This document shows positions 9,474-17,772 of a stretch of 64,000 nucleotides of DNA, in pieces; the first letter of the stretch is position 1; every line of letters begins with the position of its first letter. The notes beneath the pieces are model-generated. The model searched no databases. It was not told where the DNA came from and saw only the letters and a list, made by a program, of their open reading frames with translations. Source of the stretch: G963674685 sp964591275 (GTDB lineage: Bacteria > Lernaellota > Lernaellaia > JACKCT01). Position numbers and translations under genes: made by a program. The DNA lies in assembly GCA_964591275.1 (NCBI GenBank), contig CAZQAE010000016.1, positions 1 through 64,000 of the forward strand. Direction: 5' to 3'.

Positions 9474-9637
9474 AAGCAAAACAGCACTATTTGGACCTTT
9501 TTTGGGGCGATTGAGTACATGAGTCAGTGTAAAGAGCGGCAAAGTCAGGCTGCTGAAAAAACACAATTTAACGTGGATATTGAGAGATACTCTCTTTTCA
9601 ATGCGCCCAATCGCTTAGTTTCGACTGGAGAAAAACA

Positions 9638-10336
9638 ATGAGTATTATCGAATTATCGGCCTTGACGAGGACAGAGCACGGCAAGGGTCCGGCAAGGCAA
9701 ATGCGGCGTGATGGAAGAGTTCCGGCCGTGATCTACGGAACTGATCTTGAGCCGGTGAGCATCTCCCTTGACGCCGTGGAATTCAAAGGTTTTCTGGCGG
9801 CGCACAACTATCTGACCTCCTTGATCAAACTCAAGTTCGAAGGAAATGATACCCTTGACGCAAAGGTATTCATGATCAAGGAACTTCAGCTTCATCATAT
9901 CGAACGTAATCCGATGGCCGTTGATTTCAAAACAATTGATCTTGACAAGCCTGTTATCGCGTCGGTTGCCTTAAAGTTTGAAGGCACGGCTGAAGGCCTC
10001 AAAACAGGTGCTCTCCTGCAGCCGCTGGCCCGCACGATACACCTAAGTTGCCTTCCTACTGAAATTCCATCGTCGATTAGTTGCGATGTGACGGAATTGG
10101 GTGAATCACAAACATGGTACGCCGATTGTCTGATATTACCCGAAGGCGCAACATTAAAATCACCGACGGACACTCCGATTGTGACTTGCGCGTTGCTGCG
10201 TAAGGAAGAAGAGGAAGTCGTAGATGAAGCGGCTGAAGAGGGCGAAACGCCTGAAGGCAAAGAAGCCGCAGGTGATGACGCTGATAAAAAAGAATCTGAA
10301 GGCGATAAGAAAAAACCTGAAAGCGATAAGAAATGA
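9638..10336 (+). CDS. rplY: 50S ribosomal protein L25 (Ctc form) with charged C-terminal tail
   Basis: 232 residues. The N-terminal domain binds 5S rRNA (residues 1-90; ALTRTEHGKGPARQMRRDGRVPAVIYG). A TL5/Ctc-type beta domain follows (about 95-185). The last 45 residues are almost only Glu, Asp and Lys (EEEEVVDEAAEEGE and later KKESEGDKKKPESDKK) and are probably disordered. The ATG at 9638 has GGAG eight bases before it. pth starts 15 bp downstream, so the two genes are probably cotranscribed. Confidence 0.95.
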   Translation: MSIIELSALTRTEHGKGPARQMRRDGRVPAVIYGTDLEPVSISLDAVEFKGFLAAHNYLTSLIKLKFEGNDTLDAKVFMIKELQLHHIERNPMAVDFKTIDLDKPVIASVALKFEGTAEGLKTGALLQPLARTIHLSCLPTEIPSSISCDVTELGESQTWYADCLILPEGATLKSPTDTPIVTCALLRKEEEEVVDEAAEEGETPEGKEAAGDDADKKESEGDKKKPESDKK

Positions 10337-10351
10337 TCGCTGGGAGCGGTT

Positions 10352-10936
10352 TTGAAGTTGATTGTCGGCCTGGGAAATCCTGGGGCTGCTTATCAGGCGA
10401 CCCGTCATAACGCGGGTTGGTGGATCTGTGACATTTTAGCAAAGCGTGCGGGTGTCGATTTTTCCTCGAAAAGCAAGTTTGGGGGACTATTTGCCCAGGC
10501 CAGAATGGCTGGAGACAGGATTGCGCTGCTGAAGCCGACGACTTTCATGAATCGGTCGGGGCAATCGGTCGGGGCAGTACTGAGATTTTTTGACGGCGCT
10601 CCGGAGGATTTGCTGGTGATTCACGACGATGTGGATCTCGAAGCAGGTCGCATCAAAATGAAGCTAGGTGGAGGCTCGGGGGGGCACAAGGGCTTGAAAT
10701 CCATTGTCGAGACACTGGGAAATGATGAGTTTTATCGGCTGCGTTTCGGCGTGGGCCGCTCGGAAAATCCCATGGTGGAAACATCGAATTTTGTGCTGGC
10801 CAGAATTTCCGGTGAGTTGATGACGCATTTTGCCAAAGCTGCTGATGAGGCGGCGGACGCAGCCGTCTTCTTCATTGAAAATGGATTAACGGAAACACAA
10901 AATCGTTTCCACGACAGCCGCGGATTTGAAAATTAG
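10352..10936 (+). CDS. pth: Peptidyl-tRNA hydrolase
   Basis: 194 residues starting at TTG, with GGGAGCGG upstream. Conserved motifs are LIVGLGNPGAAYQATRHNAGWW (catalytic His in RHNAG), KPTTFMNRSGQSV, LVIHDDVDLEAGRIKMKLGGGSGGHKGLKSI and RLRFGVGRS. It frees tRNA from peptidyl-tRNA that drops off ribosomes. Its position behind rplY is common in bacteria. Confidence 0.96.
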   Translation: MKLIVGLGNPGAAYQATRHNAGWWICDILAKRAGVDFSSKSKFGGLFAQARMAGDRIALLKPTTFMNRSGQSVGAVLRFFDGAPEDLLVIHDDVDLEAGRIKMKLGGGSGGHKGLKSIVETLGNDEFYRLRFGVGRSENPMVETSNFVLARISGELMTHFAKAADEAADAAVFFIENGLTETQNRFHDSRGFEN

Positions 10937-10961
10937 TGTGCCGGATTCGCGAATCCGACAC
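10936..10961. terminator. Palindromic hairpin directly after pth
   Basis: CGGATTCGCGAATCCG (10942-10957) is a perfect 16-bp palindrome flanked by GTGT and ACAC, beginning at the last base of the pth stop. There is no T tract, so it could be a weak terminator, an mRNA-stabilising hairpin or a protein site. Confidence 0.4.
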
Positions 10962-11090
10962 TTGAGCACGCATTGGGTTATTATCGGTTTCCCAGTAATC
11001 CGGAGCCCGAGACTTTTGAAAATGTGGAGAAAGGACGGCTGATGACTTCAGCCGCTTGTTTTACAAAATAAATCTTAGTGGAGGTGCTAA

Positions 11091-11192
11091 ATGGGTGACT
11101 TTTTATCGTTTTTCGCCCGGATCGTTGGCCTTGTCGGCTTAATGGGTGACTTTTTATCGTTTTTCGCCTGGATCGTTGGCCTTGTCGGCTTG
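11091..11192 (+). repeat. 51-bp tandem duplication at the 5' end of hppA
   Basis: Bases 11091-11141 and 11142-11192 differ at only two positions. Each encodes MGDFLSFFAxIVGLVGL. The only ribosome-binding site (GGAGGTG) lies before the first copy. The second ATG at 11142 is probably where the ancestral gene began. Confidence 0.95.
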
Positions 11193-13154
11193 TGGGCCGC
11201 ATGGCAGGTTTACCAAAAAATTCTGACGGCTGATCCCGGCAACGAACTTATGGAAAGTATTGGCGATCAAATCGCGACAGGATCGGCTATTTTTCTGAAG
11301 CGTGAATATCGCGTTCTGGCTGTCTTCGGCATCGTGGTTTTCGCACTTCTGCTCATCTTTCGCGACTTCTGGACGGCCTTCGCCTTCTTGGTCGGCGGTT
11401 CTTGTTCCGTGAGCGCGGGATTCTTCGGCATGAAGGCGGCCACAAAAGCCAATGTCCGCACAGCCCAGGCTGCCGCGACCAAGGGCGCCGGGGAAGCGTT
11501 GGCGCAGGCTTTTGCCGGCGGAAATGTCATGGGTTTTCTGGTGGCGAGCCTCGGTCTTCTGGGCCTGGGACTCTTCTTCCTTTACCCGGTTTTCGCTGCC
11601 AACACGCAGTCCAACCTGACTAATTTCGCCAGCATCATCAGCGGCTTCTCCATGGGCGCCAGTTCCATCGCGCTGTTTGCACGCGTCGGCGGCGGAATCT
11701 ACACGAAAGCCGCGGATGTCGGAGCGGACCTTGTGGGTAAAGTGGAAGCCGGCATTCCTGAAGACGATCCCCGCAATCCCGCCGTTATCGCCGACAACGT
11801 AGGCGACAACGTAGGCGACGTGGCTGGCCTGGGCGCTGACCTCTTTGAATCCTACGTGGGCGCGGTCATTGCCACTATCGTCATTTCGGCCGGTATGGCC
11901 ACAAAAGTTATGGAACACATGTCTCTGCCGATCGTTTTGATCACTGTCGGCCTGATCGGTTCCATTATCGGATGCAGAAAGATGGACCAACTCAAAGACG
12001 GCGACCCTGCGGACGCACTGCGCAAGGTCACCTATTACGGCGGCGGCGTTTACGTTGTAGGCGCGTTTGCAGCTTGCGTGGCCCTTCTTTGGGGAACCGG
12101 TGAAGTTTGGGGTACATTCGGCGCAGTCGTCGTTGGTCTGTTCGCCGGTGTCGCTATCGGCCTTTTGACCGAGTACTACACAAGCTCCAAGCCGATTCAC
12201 AAGATCGCTAAGGCCTCCGAGACAGGACCGGGCACCAACATCATCACCGGATTGGCCGTTGGTCTTGAATCGACAGCCCTGCCGGTTTTGGTTCTGTCCC
12301 TGGCCATCTACCTGGCTTTTAACTGGGCCGAACTTTACGGCATCGGCATCGCCGGCGTCTCCATGCTGGCCACCGTTGGCGTGACCATGAGCGTTGACGC
12401 ATACGGCCCCGTGGCCGACAACGCCGGTGGAATTGCCGAAATGGCTGCTCTCGGAGATGATGTTCGTAAGATCACCGACCGTCTCGACGCCCAGGGCAAC
12501 ACCACTGCCGCTATCGGCAAAGGTTTCGCCATCGGCTCCGCCGCTCTGACGGCTCTGGCTCTTTTCTCGGCCTACTTAACGACGACGAAAATGCAGGTGG
12601 CTGACCTGTCTCTGATGAACAACGATGTCATCGTTGGAATGTTCCTAGGCGGCATCCTGCCCTTCCTGGTTGGCGCCATGACCATGAACGCCGTCGGTCG
12701 CGCCGCAGGTTCCATGGTCGAAGAAGTCCGCCGTCAGTTCCGCGAAATACCGGGCATCATGGAAGGAACGGGAAAACCTGATTCCGACCGTTGCGTCGCT
12801 ATCGCTACTGATGCTGCTATCAAAGAGATGATCGCGCCGGGTCTGGCTGCGGTTATCGCTCCTGTCGCCGTCGGCTTCATCCTCGGCAAAGAGTCCCTGG
12901 GTGGTTTCCTGGCTGGCGCTACGCTCGTCGGCGTGTTCATGGCTCTGTTTATGGCTAATGCCGGCGGCGCCTGGGACAACGCGAAAAAGATCATCGAAGA
13001 AGGCCAGTACGGCGGCAAAGGCTCCGACGTGCACAAAGCCGCAGTCGTGGGCGACACCGTCGGCGATCCTTTCAAGGATACCAGCGGTCCGGCCATGAAC
13101 ATCCTCATTAAGCTGATGAGTGTTGTGGCTCTGGTCATCGCACCGATTTTGTGA
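11091..13154 (+). CDS. hppA: Membrane-bound ion-pumping pyrophosphatase
   Basis: 687 residues with about 16 membrane helices. The substrate-binding block is EDDPRNPAVIADNVGDNVGDVAGLGADLFESYVG, and the second Asp-rich block is near DAYGPVADNAGGIAEM. GNTTAAIGKGFAIGSA carries Ala where potassium-independent enzymes have Lys (TTKAVTKG), so the enzyme should be potassium-dependent. Potassium-dependent members pump either H+ or Na+; the Glu in LFESYVG also occurs in known Na+ pumps. GGAGGTG lies just before the ATG at 11091. The first 17 codons are repeated immediately (see repeat). It sits between pth and rpsF, and a terminator-like hairpin follows. Confidence 0.95.
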   Translation: MGDFLSFFARIVGLVGLMGDFLSFFAWIVGLVGLWAAWQVYQKILTADPGNELMESIGDQIATGSAIFLKREYRVLAVFGIVVFALLLIFRDFWTAFAFLVGGSCSVSAGFFGMKAATKANVRTAQAAATKGAGEALAQAFAGGNVMGFLVASLGLLGLGLFFLYPVFAANTQSNLTNFASIISGFSMGASSIALFARVGGGIYTKAADVGADLVGKVEAGIPEDDPRNPAVIADNVGDNVGDVAGLGADLFESYVGAVIATIVISAGMATKVMEHMSLPIVLITVGLIGSIIGCRKMDQLKDGDPADALRKVTYYGGGVYVVGAFAACVALLWGTGEVWGTFGAVVVGLFAGVAIGLLTEYYTSSKPIHKIAKASETGPGTNIITGLAVGLESTALPVLVLSLAIYLAFNWAELYGIGIAGVSMLATVGVTMSVDAYGPVADNAGGIAEMAALGDDVRKITDRLDAQGNTTAAIGKGFAIGSAALTALALFSAYLTTTKMQVADLSLMNNDVIVGMFLGGILPFLVGAMTMNAVGRAAGSMVEEVRRQFREIPGIMEGTGKPDSDRCVAIATDAAIKEMIAPGLAAVIAPVAVGFILGKESLGGFLAGATLVGVFMALFMANAGGAWDNAKKIIEEGQYGGKGSDVHKAAVVGDTVGDPFKDTSGPAMNILIKLMSVVALVIAPIL

Positions 13155-13190
13155 TAAACGCAAATCGGCTGACAATTGAATAATCGATTG

Positions 13191-13216
13191 GGAGGGGCGG
13201 GTTTTTCGCCCCTTCC
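13191..13216 (+). terminator. Terminator-like hairpin after hppA
   Basis: GGAGGGGCG pairs with CGCCCCTTCC across a loop containing TTTTT, 36 bp after the hppA stop. The T run is in the loop rather than behind the stem, so termination is likely but not certain. It separates hppA from the rpsF operon. Confidence 0.5.
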
Positions 13217-13285
13217 TCTCCTTGCTCCGCATAAAGCGCAATTGGGTGCTTATTAGGGGCTGATGAAGACCGTAAGGAGGTTAAA

Positions 13286-14038
13286 TTGCTGCGCAAGTAC
13301 GAAGTGATGTATATTCTGCGACATGACGCCCCAACCGACGTCACGCAGGCCGCCATTGACAAGATCAAAGACACGATCACAGGACAGGGCGGAACCATTC
13401 TCCTCGCCGAGAGTTGGGGAAAGCGAAAGCTGGCTTACGAAATCGAAAAGGCCAGCAAAGGCATCTACCAACTCACCACATTTGCAGGCCAGGCATCTTC
13501 AATCAAAGAAATGGAACGCGTTTTCAGGATGCATCCGCAGGTTCTGCGCTGGCTCACTGTTTTACTCGACGACAAGGTAAAAGATTTGGATGCGGAAATC
13601 GCGCATTACGCCACGGTTACGCCGCGCCTCGATCCGATTGACTCGGACGAAGGCCGACCTCGCCCCCCGGTTGCCAAACCTTCCGATTCGGTTGTACCCG
13701 AAAAAACCACCGGAGAAAAAAGCGAAACCACAGGCGAGGCATCGAAGCTGGAAACCGAGAAAGCTTCCGAAAAAAGCCAGGAAGTACAGCCGGAGAAGTC
13801 GGTCGATGCGCCGGTCGATGCGCCGGTCGAAGTTGAGCCGGTCGCGGAAAAGACCGAAAGCGCTTCAACCGACAGCGTCGAAACCAAGGGCGACACTGAA
13901 GCCAAGGACGACACTGAAGTTAAAGACGACGCTGAAGCTAAGGACGACGCTGAAGTTAAAGACGACGCTGAAGCTAAAGACGACGCTGAAGCCAAGGACG
14001 ACGGTGAAGCTAAGGACGACGCCGAAACCAAAGAGTAA
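13286..14038 (+). CDS. rpsF: 30S ribosomal protein S6 with long repetitive acidic tail
   Basis: Residues 1-100 are a normal S6 domain (LRKYEVMYILRHDAP, GKRKLAYEIEKASKGIYQL, VLRWLTVLLDD). The start is TTG with AAGGAGG eight bases before it. The usual S6 is 95-135 residues; this one has 250. The extra 150 begin with a Pro/Glu/Lys/Ser-rich stretch and end in eight hexapeptides of the form D[TAG]E[AVT]KD. S6 lies next to S18 in the 30S platform, and some bacteria add polyglutamate to its C-terminus after translation; an encoded acidic tail could serve the same end, which is inference. First gene of rpsF-ssb-rpsR-DUF2232-rplI-dnaB. Confidence 0.95.
   Translation: MLRKYEVMYILRHDAPTDVTQAAIDKIKDTITGQGGTILLAESWGKRKLAYEIEKASKGIYQLTTFAGQASSIKEMERVFRMHPQVLRWLTVLLDDKVKDLDAEIAHYATVTPRLDPIDSDEGRPRPPVAKPSDSVVPEKTTGEKSETTGEASKLETEKASEKSQEVQPEKSVDAPVDAPVEVEPVAEKTESASTDSVETKGDTEAKDDTEVKDDAEAKDDAEVKDDAEAKDDAEAKDDGEAKDDAETKE
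13892..14035 (+). repeat. Eight 18-bp tandem repeats in the rpsF tail
   Basis: Units of the form GACGCTGAAGCTAAGGAC are repeated eight times without frame change right up to the stop codon. Alternation of GAAGCT and GAAGTT units suggests growth by duplication of pairs. Confidence 0.95.
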
Positions 14039-14111
14039 TTCGCAGGATGAATTCTGCGCCTTAACGTGCTAAAATCCTTTTCAAACCGACCGGGTACAAG
14101 GGGATGGAGAC

Positions 14112-14522
14112 ATGCCGAGCTACAACAAAGTCATTCTCATGGGCAACCTGACCAGGGATCCCGAAAAGCGCTACACGCAGGGCGGAACATGCGTCGTGAA
14201 TATTGGCCTCGCCGTTAATCGACGGATTAAGCGAAACGAAGAATGGATTGAAGAGGTTAGCTTCTTCGACATCGTCGTTTTCGGCGTACAGGCTGAGAAC
14301 TGCGCAAAATTCCTCTCCAAGGGGCGTCCCATCCTCGTGGATGGAGAACTCCAGCAGCGCCGGTGGGAAACGCCGGAAGGACAGAAGCGAAACAAGGTCG
14401 AGATTGTTGCCAGCAGAGTTGCTTTTCTGGGCTCCAGGCCGGATGGCGGGGGCCAGGATCTAAGCAACCAGGGCGCAAACACCGGACCACCGCCTATCGA
14501 AGATGACGACATCCCCTTTTAA
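14112..14522 (+). CDS. ssb: Single-stranded DNA-binding protein
   Basis: 136 residues: an OB fold at 1-110 (SYNKVILMGNLTRDPEKRYTQGG, then VSFFDIVVFGVQAENC and KGRPILVDGELQQRRWE), a short linker, and the acidic tip DDDIPF that binds replication and repair partners. The ATG at 14112 follows GGGGATGGAG. It lies between rpsF and rpsR, as in many bacteria. Confidence 0.96.
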   Translation: MPSYNKVILMGNLTRDPEKRYTQGGTCVVNIGLAVNRRIKRNEEWIEEVSFFDIVVFGVQAENCAKFLSKGRPILVDGELQQRRWETPEGQKRNKVEIVASRVAFLGSRPDGGGQDLSNQGANTGPPPIEDDDIPF

Positions 14523-14556
14523 AAAAGGGCCTAGTGGATAACGTGGAGAAAAAATT

Positions 14557-14808
14557 ATGAGTATCGATAAACTTAGTGGAAAGAAACGCAAGCTATTACA
14601 GAGAAAACGATGCCGGTTCTGCCAGGATGCGGACTTGGTCATCAATTATAAAGAAACAAAAATCCTCTCCCATTTTATTACGGAACGGGGGAAGATTATT
14701 CCGCGACGCATTTCAGGCACCTGCGCCAGACATCAGCGGCAAGTGATGATGCAAATTAAGCGGGCAAGGCATGTCGCTTTGCTGCCTTTCGTTGACGTCA
14801 GCGTCTAG
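14557..14808 (+). CDS. rpsR: 30S ribosomal protein S18
   Basis: 83 residues of typical S18: basic N-terminus (KLSGKKRKLLQRKRCRFC), TKILSHFITERGKIIPRRISGTCARHQRQVMMQIKRARHVALLPF. Paired Cys (RCRFC) near residues 19-22 and a third in GTCARHQ hint at a zinc-ribbon-like S18 variant; whether metal is bound is unknown. GGAGAAAAATT precedes the ATG. Confidence 0.97.
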   Translation: MSIDKLSGKKRKLLQRKRCRFCQDADLVINYKETKILSHFITERGKIIPRRISGTCARHQRQVMMQIKRARHVALLPFVDVSV

Positions 14809-14823
14809 CGAGGTCCAAAGGCT

Positions 14824-15780
14824 TTGCTGTCGGCTTTTGCCGTTGCAATCTTTTTGGCGATGCTGGCAGCCTCGGCGGCTATGCCGTCTATGCTGGTTGT
14901 CGTCGGTGAACGACGGGGCAAGGCGCACGCGTGGATATTATTAGTCGGTCTTATTGGACTGGCCGCGATGACAGGGGGGCCGGCCACTGCGGCATGGATG
15001 ACGGCTTTCATCGGCGCCCCGGCCATGGGTCTGGCTTATGGTCGGAGGACCGGAAAATCCGTCGAGTCGATCTTTCTCATTGCATTTGGCGCCAGCGTTG
15101 CGGGCTTTATTCTTGTCGCTATGGCAACGTCCATGGGAACGGGATTCGGCGCAGAGCAGCTTGATATCCTCGTAACGGCAACACGCGTTGAGCGCCCAGG
15201 CGTTTTTTTACGTAGCGGGTTGATCGATCCTGTATTGCTTGAACAACTCGCGAGTCTACCGGCGGAAGTCCGTATCGACCCGGGTCTGTTTCTGGGATTT
15301 CTGATCTACATTCCCGGTGTGTATCTTGTGCTGGCATCGCTTATCGTTTGGCTGAACATGATCACCGTGTCCAGATTCAATCCTTCCGTGGGAATAAGCG
15401 GTGGCGCTACGGAGTTTGAAAATTGGTCGGCGCCTGAGTCCTGGGTTTTTTTGGTGGTCGCGCCCGGACTGATTCTGGCTCTTTCGGGAAATCCGTGGGC
15501 TGAAGCGATTGCGGGGAATATTCTGATCGTTTCGATCATGCCCTTTTTTTTCCAGGGCATGGCCATTACGCGATTTGCAATGGATAGATTTCAATTGAGT
15601 CCGGGCATGCGGATCATCGGATACGCCCTGCTTCTCGGGCTTTTGGATGTTATGATGTTCATTCCGGCCGTCGCAATGGTTGGAATCATGGATATCTGGT
15701 TGGATTTCAGACGGTTGAAAAAACCGACATCGGCCACAAAGGACGAGTCGGCCAAAGAAGATAAAGGAGATCAGACATGA
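14824..15780 (+). CDS. DUF2232 (YybS-like) integral membrane protein
   Basis: 318 residues with about eight membrane helices and a short Lys/Glu-rich C-terminal tail. A DUF2232-type membrane protein between rpsR and rplI is a recurring arrangement, and that position is the main reason for the call. The family is related to membrane subunits such as ECF-type S components, but no function is established. The start is TTG at 14824, 15 bp after rpsR, and the final ATGA overlaps the rplI start by 4 bp, which indicates translational coupling. Confidence 0.75.
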   Translation: MLSAFAVAIFLAMLAASAAMPSMLVVVGERRGKAHAWILLVGLIGLAAMTGGPATAAWMTAFIGAPAMGLAYGRRTGKSVESIFLIAFGASVAGFILVAMATSMGTGFGAEQLDILVTATRVERPGVFLRSGLIDPVLLEQLASLPAEVRIDPGLFLGFLIYIPGVYLVLASLIVWLNMITVSRFNPSVGISGGATEFENWSAPESWVFLVVAPGLILALSGNPWAEAIAGNILIVSIMPFFFQGMAITRFAMDRFQLSPGMRIIGYALLLGLLDVMMFIPAVAMVGIMDIWLDFRRLKKPTSATKDESAKEDKGDQT

Positions 15781-16220
15781 AGGTCATCTTGCTAAAGGAT
15801 GTAGACAATGTTGGGAAAATAGGGGATTCGCTTTCCGTGGCCGACGGGTATGCCAGAAATTACCTTATCCCTCGGGATATGGCGATTACGGCGACCGAGC
15901 GCTCATTGAAAAAATTGAATCATCAAAAGCGCCTGGCCGAAGACAGAAAACGCAAGGAAGTCGCCGGCGCCGAGATTATCAAGCGCAAGATTGAATCCCT
16001 GCAGATTACTATTCCGGCAAAGGTTGGCGAGGAAGAAAAACTGTATGGATCGGTGACAAGCCGAAACATTCAGGAGGCTCTTGAAAAGTTTGACGTGCGG
16101 ATGCCAAAGCGCGACATCCTTCTCGAAGAACCAATCAGGAGCATTGGCGTTTTCGAAGTTCCCATCAAGTTGGGTTATGAAGTCCAGGCAACAGCCAAGG
16201 TCTGGATCGTCAAGGAATAG
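15777..16220 (+). CDS. rplI: 50S ribosomal protein L9
   Basis: 147 residues, the usual L9 length. The N-terminal rRNA-binding domain is MKVILLKDVDNVGKIGDSLSVADGYARNYLIPRDMA; then a long connecting helix; then a C-terminal domain with GEEEKLYGSVTSRNIQEAL. AAGGAGATCAGAC precedes the ATG, which overlaps the upstream stop. Confidence 0.97.
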   Translation: MKVILLKDVDNVGKIGDSLSVADGYARNYLIPRDMAITATERSLKKLNHQKRLAEDRKRKEVAGAEIIKRKIESLQITIPAKVGEEEKLYGSVTSRNIQEALEKFDVRMPKRDILLEEPIRSIGVFEVPIKLGYEVQATAKVWIVKE

Positions 16221-16305
16221 CCGCCGAAAAGAGCCTTTGACAAAGGGATGAAAAACTTCTTTTAAGAAGGGTTTTCTCCCTTTGAGTTTTGGCGAAGGTT
16301 AAACT

Positions 16306-17727
16306 GTGGGGGACGTCGTGGGCGACAACAATGCCATCCTCAGAGAGCCCCCTTATTCCGACGAGGCCGAACTCGCCGTTATCACCGGCATCTGTTGGCG
16401 CAATGACGCCATCGACCAGATCGCCGACCAGCTCAGCGAAGAGCATTTTTACAGGACCGCGCACAAACTGGTTTACCGCACGATGGTCGCGCTGCATCAA
16501 AAGGGCGACACTATTGATCTGGTGACGTTGGGTGAAGCCCTGAAAACCAGCGGCAGCCTGGATGCGATCGGCGGCCTGGCCTTTCTGGCTAATCTTCTCA
16601 ATACCGCCACAACCTCCGCCAGCATTGTTTCACACGCCAATGTGGTTTTTGAAAAAGCCATGCTGCGTCGTCTCATCAACGCTGCGCACAATATCCTGGC
16701 CGACGCCTACACCCCGACTCGCGACGCCGACGAGATCATTGAGGACGCCGAACGAGCGGTCCTTGAAGTGGCTGAAGAAAAGATCAAGGAAGGAATCATT
16801 CCGATTTCCTCCATCGTCCGCGATTCCATAAAACACCTGGAGGACATCGCCAAAACGGGGAACCCGGTTTCGGGCGTACCCAGCGGCTTTGCCGACTTGG
16901 ACCGTATGACCAACGGATTCCAAAAAGGCGATCTGATCATTCTGGCCGCCAGGCCCGCAATGGGGAAAACGGCGCTGGCCTTAAACATCGCCGCCCATGC
17001 CTCCTCCAAGTACGAGGCTCATAAAAACGTATTGTTCTTTTCGCTGGAAATGCCGCGCACGCAACTTGGCCTGCGCCTGATATGTTCCACTGCCGAGATC
17101 AATCTGTCGGCCATGCGCAACGCGCAATTGATCGAGGCCAACTTCGACCGGCTCACGAAATCGGCCGGCGAACTCTACGAAAGCCGGTTGTTCATCGACG
17201 ACACGGGCGCTTTGAGCCTCATGGATATACGCTCGAAAGCCAGACGGATGAAAGCGGAGCATGGATTGGACATGGTCTTCATTGATTATATCCAGCTTAT
17301 GGAGCCGCCGAAGGCATCCCAAAACCGCGAGCAGGAAATCAGTAAAATCAGCCGGAACTTGAAGCTTCTGGCCAAGGAAATGGAAATTCCCGTCATCGCC
17401 CTGGCGCAGCTCAACCGCTCGCCGGAGGCCCGCACCGACAAGCGTCCCCTCATGAGCGATCTTCGTGAATCCGGCGCTTTGGAGCAGGACGCGGATATGA
17501 TCATCTTCATCTATCGCGACGAAGTTTATAATCAGGAAAGGGACGACAACAGGGGCAAGGCGGAGATAATTTTATCCAAGCACCGCAACGGCAGGACCGG
17601 CTCCATCGAACTGGAATTTCAGGGACAGTACGCCCGATTCAGGAGCGTCGCCCGGCGTGACAACGTTCCCGAGGAATATTTGCCCGAAGAGCCTGGTGAA
17701 GATTTTGAGGACGTATCGTTCCCATAG
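16306..17727 (+). CDS. dnaB: Replicative DNA helicase DnaB
   Basis: 473 residues. The N-terminal DnaB domain starts PPYSDEAELAVITGI; the RecA-like helicase domain has Walker A ARPAMGKTALALN (about 213-225), Walker B GLDMVFIDYIQLM, and the family motif IPVIALAQLNRSPEAR, followed by DLRESGALEQDADMIIF. It is the hexameric helicase that unwinds the fork. Start is GTG at 16306; GTG at 16318 is also possible. It ends the ribosomal-protein cluster; proC follows within 50 bp. Confidence 0.96.
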   Translation: MGDVVGDNNAILREPPYSDEAELAVITGICWRNDAIDQIADQLSEEHFYRTAHKLVYRTMVALHQKGDTIDLVTLGEALKTSGSLDAIGGLAFLANLLNTATTSASIVSHANVVFEKAMLRRLINAAHNILADAYTPTRDADEIIEDAERAVLEVAEEKIKEGIIPISSIVRDSIKHLEDIAKTGNPVSGVPSGFADLDRMTNGFQKGDLIILAARPAMGKTALALNIAAHASSKYEAHKNVLFFSLEMPRTQLGLRLICSTAEINLSAMRNAQLIEANFDRLTKSAGELYESRLFIDDTGALSLMDIRSKARRMKAEHGLDMVFIDYIQLMEPPKASQNREQEISKISRNLKLLAKEMEIPVIALAQLNRSPEARTDKRPLMSDLRESGALEQDADMIIFIYRDEVYNQERDDNRGKAEIILSKHRNGRTGSIELEFQGQYARFRSVARRDNVPEEYLPEEPGEDFEDVSFP

Positions 17728-17772
17728 ATCGTGCCGGCATCTCGATTTCCTCAAGAGAAAAGGAAGCAGCTT

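Noticed and set aside
11154..12200. 348-residue minus-strand frame
   Set aside because: Antisense to hppA, low-quality composition, no family features.
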